This document shows, piece after piece, positions 7,725-14,682 of a stretch of 23,683 bases of DNA. The stretch comes from Bacteroidales bacterium (GTDB lineage Bacteria > Bacteroidota > Bacteroidia > Bacteroidales > NBLH01), in NCBI GenBank assembly GCA_027083715.1, contig JALWNR010000162.1, positions 1 through 23,683 on the forward strand, in the 5' to 3' direction. The position numbers were made by a program, and so were the translations under genes. The notes below the pieces were generated by a model, which saw only the letters and a program-made list of their open reading frames with translations, was not told the origin of the DNA and did no database searches. How positions within the stretch are numbered: the stretch's first letter is position 1; each line of letters begins with the position of its first letter.

Positions 7725-8067
7725 TACTCTTACAAAATACTTAAGCAGTTTAGTATATATTTTTGATAATCCTCACTACACTGAATGCTATAAAACAATC
7801 AAATTTAGATGTAATCTAGCAAAAGTTCTGAAAACAATAGTACCCAACAATTTAATATATAGCCATAGGATAGTTCATGTCATGATTTTATCTAAAAAGA
7901 AAAGATATTTTTAACACGAATAAGATACAGTGACTTGGGGATGCTTGGATTAGTAAAAAACTGTTGTAAAAAATATACTTTTCAGTTTAATCTGACAAAA
8001 ATCATATATTTTTAGTAATTTGCGAGGCATAAAATGTACTAATTTTGCCTAAAAATTACTATTGATT
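7725..8067. other. Gap upstream of mutA
   Basis: No gene is seen. Apart from the predicted mutA promoter at 8019-8047 this stretch is AT-rich and without recognisable structure. Confidence 0.45.
8019..8047 (+). promoter_or_regulatory. Predicted mutA promoter
   Basis: TTTG (8019-8022) and TAATTTTG (8040-8047) fit the Bacteroidota -33 and -7 elements. The spacing is 17 nt, slightly shorter than usual. Transcription would start within about 15 nt of the mutA ATG at 8068, giving a very short leader. Confidence 0.5.
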
Positions 8068-9936
8068 ATGAGCAATCACCAAAATAATAAACTTTTCACG
8101 GAATTTCCTCCCGTAACTACCCAACAATGGGAAGAAAAAATCAAAGCAGACCTTAAAGGTGCTGATTATGATAAAAAACTAATCTGGAAAACTATTGAGG
8201 GCTTCAATGTTCGTCCGTATTATCGCCGCGAAGATTTAAGCGGATTGAAAAATCTTTTGCAAACTTTGCCTGGCGAGTTGCCCTATGTGCGCGGTAATAA
8301 AAAGGATAATAACTGGCTGATTCGTCAGGATATTTTTGTGAAAGATGAGCAAAAAGCGAATGCTAAAGCATTAGAAGCCGTAAAACGTGGAGCAGAAAGT
8401 ATTGCATTTATTATTCCTGAGGATGCAAAAACTGATTTGAATAGCTTATTGAGTGGGTTTCCTTTTGATAAAGTCGAAATCAATTTTTCAAAATTGCGCG
8501 GTACGAAAAAACTGTTGCAGGAATTTATTGATTATTGTACAAAAAATAATATCGACACAAAAAAACTAAAAGGCTCTTTTGATTTTGACCCATTGGGATA
8601 TACCACACTTACGGGACAATGTTATGATGCGGAAATTTGTGAGGGAATGAGTTTTTCCAAGCCGCTTTTTGCTAAAGCAAAAGAAATTTTGCCGGATATG
8701 CATTTTGTTTGCATTAACGGAAAATATTTTAATAGTGCAGGAGCCTCTATTGTTCAGGAACTCGCTTTTTCATTGTCCATAGCGGTTGAATATCTGAACT
8801 TTGCACAAGAGCAAGGTATTGATGTTGCGGATTTAAGTCCGCATTTGCGTTATAATCTGGGTGTTGGCTCCAATTATTTTATGGAAATTGCCAAATTACG
8901 TGCAGTGCGTTACCTCTGGGCAAAAATTATGGAAAGTTATTTGCCCGATCATCCCGAAAAGGCTAAAATTTTTATCCATTCCGAAACTTCGCTGTGGAAC
9001 AAAACCCTTTACGATGTTTATGTGAATATGTTGCGTACCACTACCGAAGCAATGTCTGCTGTTCTGGGCGGAACCGATTCGCTGACCGTTTTGCCTTTTA
9101 ATGCCATTTATGAAAATGACGATGAATTTGGTGAGCGCATAGCACGCAATCAGCAAATTATCCTTAAAGAAGAATCGTATTTTAATAAAGTTACCGACCC
9201 TGCTGCCGGTTCATATTACATTGAAAACCTAAGCAATTCATTGATTAAACAAGCATGGGACTTGTTTTTGGAAACCGAAGAACAAGGCGGATACCTTGAA
9301 GCACTGAAAAAGGGCTTTGTTCAGGAAAAAATAGCTGCAACCAAGCAAAAGCGCGATATGGATATTGCGTTGCGCCGCGAAGTATTTTTGGGCACCAATC
9401 AGTATCCCAATCAAAATGAGCAATTAGAAAAAGATATTGAAGAAATTAATTATTTCCCAAAACCCGAAAAAGGAAAAGGTTTTGTGGCAGAACCCTTAAA
9501 GGTTTATCGCGGAGCACAAGCCTTTGAAACATTGCGCAGCAAAGTGGAAAGTACGGAGAAAATACCTTCGGTATTTTTATTTACCTACGGGAATTTAGCG
9601 ATGCGTAAGGCACGTGCAAGTTTTTCTTCAAACTTTTTTGCTTGTGCAGGATTTAAAGTAATTGATAATTTTGGTTTTGAAACTGTTGAGCTAGGCATTG
9701 AAGCTGCTAAAAAATCTGATGCAAAGATTATAGTAATTTGCAGCAGCGATGATGAATACGAACAAATTGCACCGCAAATTTATCATGCTTTAAAAGATAA
9801 AAAAACGATAGTTATTGCCGGATATCCGAAAAATATCCTTGAGAAATTACAAAACGAAGGTATTGAACATTTTATTCATATCAAAAGCAATGCTTTGGAA
9901 GAGCTGAATAAGTTTTTGGAACTAACTAAAAGATAG
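8068..9936 (+). CDS. mutA: Methylmalonyl-CoA mutase small subunit
   Basis: This is the non-catalytic (beta) subunit of the heterodimeric enzyme that interconverts succinyl-CoA and (R)-methylmalonyl-CoA, used in propionate formation or assimilation. The ATG at 8068 gives 622 residues; an in-frame TTG at 8062 is unlikely. Residues about 40-480 form the TIM-barrel-like domain with family motifs such as GSNYFMEIAKLRAVRYLWAK, FIHSETSLWNKTLYDVYVNM and TDPAAGSYYIENL. The C-terminal Rossmann-like domain (about 500-622) has lost the cobalamin motif DxHxxG, as expected for the small subunit. The partner mutB lies 398 bp downstream, with a broken KilA-N gene between them; normally the two genes are adjacent. 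Confidence 0.96.
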   Translation: MSNHQNNKLFTEFPPVTTQQWEEKIKADLKGADYDKKLIWKTIEGFNVRPYYRREDLSGLKNLLQTLPGELPYVRGNKKDNNWLIRQDIFVKDEQKANAKALEAVKRGAESIAFIIPEDAKTDLNSLLSGFPFDKVEINFSKLRGTKKLLQEFIDYCTKNNIDTKKLKGSFDFDPLGYTTLTGQCYDAEICEGMSFSKPLFAKAKEILPDMHFVCINGKYFNSAGASIVQELAFSLSIAVEYLNFAQEQGIDVADLSPHLRYNLGVGSNYFMEIAKLRAVRYLWAKIMESYLPDHPEKAKIFIHSETSLWNKTLYDVYVNMLRTTTEAMSAVLGGTDSLTVLPFNAIYENDDEFGERIARNQQIILKEESYFNKVTDPAAGSYYIENLSNSLIKQAWDLFLETEEQGGYLEALKKGFVQEKIAATKQKRDMDIALRREVFLGTNQYPNQNEQLEKDIEEINYFPKPEKGKGFVAEPLKVYRGAQAFETLRSKVESTEKIPSVFLFTYGNLAMRKARASFSSNFFACAGFKVIDNFGFETVELGIEAAKKSDAKIIVICSSDDEYEQIAPQIYHALKDKKTIVIAGYPKNILEKLQNEGIEHFIHIKSNALEELNKFLELTKR

Positions 9937-9951
9937 ACCGTTTGTAAAGTA

Positions 9952-10298
9952 ATGGTAAAATCAAAAAATATAAAGATAAAAGATACTGTTGTTTCAATAA
10001 CAGAACTCAACAAAGAGGACTATATCTGTTTAACAGATATGGCAAAAGCAAAAACAGGAGATAACAGAGCAGCTGATATTATAAAAAACTGGCTGAGAAC
10101 GAGAACAACTATTGAGTTTTTAGGCACTTGGGAGTTATTATACAATCCTGATTTTAAAGTGGTCGAATTCGACCACTTTAAAAGTGAAGCGGGTTTACTC
10201 GCTAGGCAACAGCAAAATATCAACAGGAAGTTTTGAATAATCAAAGTGCAATAAAAGCATTAAAAAGATTATCAGACGATACTTATTTAAACGAATAA
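9952..10298 (+). pseudogene. Broken KilA-N domain gene between mutA and mutB
   Basis: The frame starting at ATG 9952 (94 codons, stop at 10234-10236) opens like the phage-related KilA-N DNA-binding domain: EDYICLTDMAKAKTGDNRAA, then IKNWLRTRTTIEFLGTWELL, then FDHFKSEAGL. Intact relatives run on for roughly 150-200 more residues from that point. Here the reading goes off into LARQQQNINRKF and stops. In another frame 10206-10298 encodes a plausible C-terminal tail (AKYQQEVLNNQSAIKALKRL) ending in TAA. So the centre seems deleted with a frameshift. KilA-N proteins are typical of phage and mobile DNA. The gene begins 15 bp after mutA and ends 36 bp before mutB. Alternatively the 94-residue product is still made as a minimal DNA-binding protein. 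Confidence 0.75.
10152..10183. repeat. 32-bp perfect palindrome inside the KilA-N remnant
   Basis: The half-site TTTTAAAGTGGTCGAA (10152-10167) is followed directly by its exact reverse complement (10168-10183), centred on GAATTC. In the KilA-N frame it encodes FKVVEFDHFK, and the opposite strand reads the same peptide. A transcript would form a 16-bp stem with almost no loop. It lies within about 20 bp of the point where the KilA-N frame degenerates. Confidence 0.9.
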
Positions 10299-10334
10299 AA
10301 GTAATTTTCAATCTATAATTTATAATCATAGAAC

Positions 10335-12470
10335 ATGCGTCCAAATTTTAAAAACATCAACATAAAACAAGTTCCTGAAAGCGGGAAACAGATAACAAAT
10401 ACCGGAGCGCTTTGGCAAACGCCCGAACACATTGCCGTAAAGCAAATTTATACCGAAGAGGATTTGCTCAATATGGAGCATCTTGATTATGCAGCCGGAT
10501 TGCCGCCTTATTTGCGCGGACCTTATTCGGCGATGTATGTAATGCGCCCGTGGACTATCCGCCAGTATGCAGGTTTTTCCACAGCCGAAGAATCCAATGC
10601 TTTTTATCGTCGCAATCTGGCAGCAGGGCAAAAAGGACTTTCCGTAGCCTTTGACCTTGCCACACACCGTGGATACGATTCAGACCATGAGCGTGTGGTG
10701 GGCGATGTGGGTAAAGCCGGTGTTGCCATTGATTCCATTCTGGACATGAAAATCCTGTTCGACCAGATTCCTCTGGATAAAATGTCGGTTTCGATGACCA
10801 TGAACGGTGCTGTGTTGCCCATTATGGCATTTTACATTGTAACCGGATTGGAGCAAGGCGTGCCTTTGGAAAAACTTTCGGGAACCATTCAGAACGATAT
10901 TCTGAAAGAATTTATGGTGCGCAACACCTATATTTATCCGCCGGAATTTTCGATGCGTATTATTGCCGATATTTTTGAATATACCTCGAAGTTTATGCCT
11001 AAATTTAATTCTATTTCGGTATCGGGCTACCATATGCAGGAAGCAGGAGCCACTGCCGATATTGAAATGGCATACACATTGGCAGACGGTAAAGAATACC
11101 TGAAAGCAGGAATAAAAGCAGGACTGGATATTGATGCTTTTGCACCGCGTATTTCGTTTTTCTGGGCAATCGGGATGAATCATTTTATGGAAATTGCCAA
11201 AATGCGTGCGGCGCGTATGCTTTGGGCTAAAATTGTAAAAGAATTTAATCCGAAAAACCCAAAATCATTGGCATTGCGTACGCATTCGCAAACATCAGGT
11301 TGGAGTCTTACCGAGCAAGACCCCTTTAATAATGTGGCGCGCACCTGCATTGAAGCGATGGGTGCTGCTTTGGGACATACTCAATCCCTACACACTAATG
11401 CGTTAGACGAAGCCATTGCTTTGCCTACCGATTTTTCGGCACGTATTGCGCGAAACACCCAGATTTACTTGCAAGAAGAAACCAATATTTGCCGCTCGCT
11501 CGACCCTTGGGCAGGCTCCTATTATGTGGAAAGCCTTACTAAGGAATTGGCTGAAAAAGCATGGGAATTAATCAAAGAAGTGGACGAATTGGGCGGAATG
11601 GCTAAAGCCATTGAAACAGGCATTCCGAAAATGCGTATTGAAGAAGCCGCCGCAAGAAAACAAGCGCGTATTGATGCCGGAATTGATACCATTGTGGGCG
11701 TAAACAAATACCGTTTGGATAAAGAAGCCCCGATTGATATTCTGGAAGTGGATAATACATCGGTACGTGAGGCACAAATTCGCCGACTGAAAGAATTACG
11801 TGCCAACAGAAATGAAAAAGCCGTCCGGGAAATTCTGGATAAAATTACCGAAGCATCAAAATCCGGAAAAGGAAACCTTTTGGAATTAGCCGTTGAAGCA
11901 GCTAAGCGACGTGCATCATTGGGGGAAATTTCTGATGCTATGGAAAAAGTTGTAGGAAGATACAAAGCAGTTATTCGTTCAATATCAGGAGTATATATGT
12001 CAGAATCAAAACAAGATAAAGAGTTTGAGAAAGCCAGACAGATGGCTGAAAAGTTTGCCGAAATGGAAGGTCGCCGTCCACGCATTATGATTGCTAAAAT
12101 GGGACAAGACGGGCACGACCGCGGCGCAAAAGTAGTAGCCACAGGCTATGCAGATATTGGTTTCGATGTGGACATCGGACCTTTATTTCAAACCCCTGCC
12201 GAAGCAGCCAAACAAGCAGTCGAAAATGATGTGCATGTGCTGGGTGTTTCCAGCCTTGCTGCGGGACACAAAACCTTGGTGCCGCAAGTAATTGGAGAGT
12301 TGAAAAAGCTGGGTCGTGAAGACATTATGGTCATTGCCGGAGGTGTTATTCCGCATCAGGATTATCAATTTTTGTATGATGCCGGTGTAGTAGGTATTTT
12401 TGGACCGGGAACATCGGTTTCGGTAGCTGCACAAAAGATTTTGGAGATATTAATCGAAAGTGTTTCTTAG
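10335..12470 (+). CDS. mutB: Methylmalonyl-CoA mutase large subunit
   Basis: This is the catalytic, adenosylcobalamin-binding (alpha) subunit that interconverts succinyl-CoA and (R)-methylmalonyl-CoA by a radical mechanism. The 711-residue length is standard. The barrel domain (about 30-540) has family motifs such as [55 protein letters not shown] and [19 protein letters not shown]. The C-terminal B12 domain (about 575-705) carries [13 protein letters not shown] with Asp592 and His594, the cobalt ligand, then [12 protein letters not shown] and AGGVIP, the complete base-off/His-on set. The ATG at 10335 is the natural start. It is probably expressed with mutA and ends at the terminator at 12492. 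No epimerase or MeaB chaperone gene is in the window. Confidence 0.98.
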   Translation: MRPNFKNINIKQVPESGKQITNTGALWQTPEHIAVKQIYTEEDLLNMEHLDYAAGLPPYLRGPYSAMYVMRPWTIRQYAGFSTAEESNAFYRRNLAAGQKGLSVAFDLATHRGYDSDHERVVGDVGKAGVAIDSILDMKILFDQIPLDKMSVSMTMNGAVLPIMAFYIVTGLEQGVPLEKLSGTIQNDILKEFMVRNTYIYPPEFSMRIIADIFEYTSKFMPKFNSISVSGYHMQEAGATADIEMAYTLADGKEYLKAGIKAGLDIDAFAPRISFFWAIGMNHFMEIAKMRAARMLWAKIVKEFNPKNPKSLALRTHSQTSGWSLTEQDPFNNVARTCIEAMGAALGHTQSLHTNALDEAIALPTDFSARIARNTQIYLQEETNICRSLDPWAGSYYVESLTKELAEKAWELIKEVDELGGMAKAIETGIPKMRIEEAAARKQARIDAGIDTIVGVNKYRLDKEAPIDILEVDNTSVREAQIRRLKELRANRNEKAVREILDKITEASKSGKGNLLELAVEAAKRRASLGEISDAMEKVVGRYKAVIRSISGVYMSESKQDKEFEKARQMAEKFAEMEGRRPRIMIAKMGQDGHDRGAKVVATGYADIGFDVDIGPLFQTPAEAAKQAVENDVHVLGVSSLAAGHKTLVPQVIGELKKLGREDIMVIAGGVIPHQDYQFLYDAGVVGIFGPGTSVSVAAQKILEILIESVS

Positions 12471-12491
12471 AAAAGCTCATAAATTATATTG

Positions 12492-12524
12492 AAAAGCTGA
12501 TAACCGTAGGTTATCAGCTTTTTT
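12492..12524 (+). terminator. Intrinsic terminator of the mut operon
   Basis: A perfect 14-bp stem, AAAAGCTGATAACC (12492-12505) and GGTTATCAGCTTTT (12509-12522), has a 3-nt loop (GTA) and runs straight into further T residues. It sits 21 bp after the mutB stop codon and is the clearest terminator in the window. Confidence 0.92.
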
Positions 12525-12697
12525 ATTTGCAAATGATATGTGCAAGTGTGAATTATCAGCAATAATTTGTAGATTTGTGGGAGTATATAACCGCAATAAA
12601 TAAAGTTAGTAATAAATTGAAAATCTATTGTTTCAAAAAAACACACTACGCATAGCCAAACTATTGTGTGCAATTTGAAATAAAAACTAAATTAAAA

Positions 12698-13069
12698 ATG
12701 ACTTTTAGATATGCCAGACATACGAATAATTTAGAGCCACTAATTAAATTTTACACTGAAATAGTTGGCTTGGAAAAATTGGGAGAATTTAAAAATCACT
12801 CTAATTATAATGGTGTCTTTTTAGGACTTCAAAATTTAGATTGGCACATTGAGTTTACAGAATCAAATGAAAAAGTAAATCATTATTCAGATGAAGATGA
12901 CTTATTAGTTTTTTATATAGACTCTGAGGAAGAGTTTAATCAATTAAAATTGAAAATTGAAAAATCTGACATTCCTATAAGAAAATCGAAAAATCCCTAT
13001 TGGACTGAGAATGGAATTGAAATCAAAGACCCTGATGGTTTTGGGCTAATTTTAACAATAAAGAAATAG
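12698..13069 (+). CDS. VOC-family (glyoxalase/dioxygenase fold) protein
   Basis: From the ATG at 12698 the product has 123 residues; a GTG at 12668 would add ten residues of poor quality. It matches a single vicinal-oxygen-chelate domain: an opening beta strand and helix with NLEPLIKFYTEIVGLEKLGE (about 10-29), then WHIEFTES, a mid-protein acidic turn, and the closing DPDGFGLIL strand. Such proteins bind a metal or a small ligand and serve in resistance or detoxification, so the substrate cannot be inferred. Of the usual metal ligands, His8 (ARHT) and His48 (DWHIEF) are candidates, and the C-terminal acidic ligand is not obvious. The gene is visibly AT-richer than mutB next door and is flanked by gene-free DNA, so transfer is possible. 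Confidence 0.8.
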   Translation: MTFRYARHTNNLEPLIKFYTEIVGLEKLGEFKNHSNYNGVFLGLQNLDWHIEFTESNEKVNHYSDEDDLLVFYIDSEEEFNQLKLKIEKSDIPIRKSKNPYWTENGIEIKDPDGFGLILTIKK

Positions 13070-13487
13070 AAATTCACACCCAATAAACAGGACTATGAGC
13101 GGTTTCCTGCTGCTTGTCCGGGCTCATGCGGAAGTAATCTGGTATTGAACTAAATTTAATGTGAGATTTTTTCTATGGAATTTACGCCGATTTTTGATGT
13201 TTTATTGGAAAGTACGGGCTCAGGTTAATAAGTTTAGTAACTAATTAAATATCAAAATAGTATCGAATTGTATTGTTACGTAAATATCTTGAAATACAAT
13301 CGTATATTTATCTGTTAATCAGGCGATTTTGTTTTGTTTTGCGTATTTTGTGAAAAGTTAGAGATTAATTAAAAATGTCTTTTTACAAGACTATAAATAT
13401 TTCGGATAAGTAGTATTCAAACCTCATAATAAACTACCTGCTTAAAGTATTTAAACCATATTAATGAACCAGATATTGGTCAATTTT
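13070..13487. other. Gene-free gap between convergent VOC and YkgJ-like genes
   Basis: No credible gene is seen. The first 60 bp (13091-13150) look less AT-rich than their surroundings and contain a short dyad ATGAGC (13095-13100) and GCTCAT (13122-13127). It may be a weak terminator or the relic of something larger. The rest is AT-rich without clear structure. Confidence 0.45.
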
Positions 13488-14003
13488 TTACGAATATTTT
13501 CGACTTATATCCTCACAAATTTTAAAAACCACCGGACAGGTTTCACAATTTTTCAGGCTTAAATCTAATATTTGCACAAATTTTGGGCGGTCGGTGTGCG
13601 GATATTCGCGGCAGGCTTTGGGGCGATGTTCATACACCAGACAATAATTATCATCATCCAAAAAAGGGCAGGGCATTGATTTAAAGACGTAGTCTTTATC
13701 TTCGTCAATTTGCAAATATTTTTCAACAAAAGCCGATGGTTTTATACGCAGGTGTTTTGCCAAACGGTCGATGTCTCGATCGGTAATACGCGGACCCAAA
13801 CTTCGGCAACAATTCCCACAAGTTAAACAATCTACCTCCTGAAAATATTCTTCGTGCAAATTGTGTACAAAGGTGTCTAAATCCTTAGGCTTTTTCTTTT
13901 TTATTTTTTTAAAAACGGGTTTTATTCCCTGTAAGGATTTTTTAGCTATTTGTGGCAAATCTTCTATGTATTCAATCAGATATTTTAACGAATAATCTTG
14001 CAT
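13488..14003 (-). CDS. YkgJ-family cysteine-cluster protein
   Basis: The 171-residue protein has the zinc- or iron-chelating cysteine pattern of the YkgJ/FliB family: CLTCGNCC near residue 56-63, then CPFLDDDNYCLVYEHRPKAC with REYPH, and late cysteines in NCETCPVVFKIC. The central helix-turn segment ITDRDIDRLAKHLRIKPSAF is also typical. Family members are small cytosolic proteins of unclear function. Flagellin methylation has been proposed for FliB, but no flagellar genes are present here. The start ATG at 14003 follows a minus-strand TATTTTTG at 14011-14018 that could be the -7 box. It is divergent from the small membrane protein at 14081 across 77 bp. Confidence 0.88.
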   Translation of the reverse strand: MQDYSLKYLIEYIEDLPQIAKKSLQGIKPVFKKIKKKKPKDLDTFVHNLHEEYFQEVDCLTCGNCCRSLGPRITDRDIDRLAKHLRIKPSAFVEKYLQIDEDKDYVFKSMPCPFLDDDNYCLVYEHRPKACREYPHTDRPKFVQILDLSLKNCETCPVVFKICEDISRKYS

Positions 14004-14080
14004 AATCGCACAAAAATATATTTTTATTATTGATAAATTTAAGAAATTTTGTATCTTTAAATAATTAAAATATTTTTAAG

Positions 14081-14320
14081 ATGAATATAGATTTGCGCTT
14101 TGTTCTTGAAACACTGGTTGTTACAATTATTTTAACATCCTATGTTACTTATGTTAATTTTTCACAACGAAAAAAGATGCATGATAAAATGGATGAGGAA
14201 TGCAAAGAGAATCTTGCCTTTTCATACCGCCATCCTTATTGGAATATTTTAATAACATTTGCTGCATTTTTCATACTTACTTTCTTGATGAAATTATTGC
14301 ATGATGTAATTTTTACGTAG
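14081..14320 (+). CDS. Small two-helix membrane protein, unknown function
   Basis: The 79-residue product has two predicted membrane helices, about residues 6-28 (VLETLVVTIILTSYVTYV) and 53-76 (WNILITFAAFFILTFLMKLL). They are joined by a highly charged loop (QRKKMHDKMDEECKENLAF). The charge pattern suggests a hairpin with the loop and both ends on opposite sides. The ATG at 14081 follows a TATCTTTA at 14052-14059 that could be the -7 box. I do not recognise a family. The divergent partner is the YkgJ-like gene, and downstream is only the MITE-like copy B. Confidence 0.65.
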   Translation: MNIDLRFVLETLVVTIILTSYVTYVNFSQRKKMHDKMDEECKENLAFSYRHPYWNILITFAAFFILTFLMKLLHDVIFT

Positions 14321-14386
14321 CATGTAGTAAACGAAGTATAGCTTTGTAAGCTGTGAAATATTCAGCATAGTGTGCTAAGCTTCTTA

Positions 14387-14630
14387 GCCCGCAAAATTAC
14401 CTTCGGTGAGGTGCTTCGCAGTTCACTGCTTTCGTTATAAATACACTGTAATGCTTTTATTATCAATACATTAAGTGGGTTTTACAGCAAGATAAATGCA
14501 CTCAAATTTATTCGCCTTCGGCTCATGAGGCTAAAGGTTGGGTGTCGCTTGAAATTCTCTTTAAGCATTCCGATAAATCGGAACAGGCATTGTATCTGCT
14601 TAAAGAGAATTTCATGAATTATTGCGGTTA
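14387..14630 (+). repeat. MITE-like element, copy B (about 245 bp)
   Basis: This is the fullest copy. The ends are CCCGCAAAATT (14388-14398) and AATTATTGCGG (14617-14627), imperfect inverted repeats of each other. A 22-bp stretch ACCTTCGGTGAGGTGCTT... (14399-14420) is missing from copy A but present in copy C. The 64-bp core is at 14498-14561. The large hairpin has a perfect 17-bp outer stem, GAAATTCTCTTTAAGCA (14551-14567) and TGCTTAAAGAGAATTTC (14597-14613). Nested in it is TTCCGAT-AA-ATCGGAA (14568-14583). A separate hairpin, GCTAAG-CTT-CTTAGC (14374-14388), abuts the left end. The whole 14321-14682 gap otherwise holds nothing I recognise. No transposase is encoded. Confidence 0.8.
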
Positions 14631-14682
14631 GTACAGTTTTTTGCACAGTGGAACAAAATATCAGAAAGGGTGTTGAGCTAAG

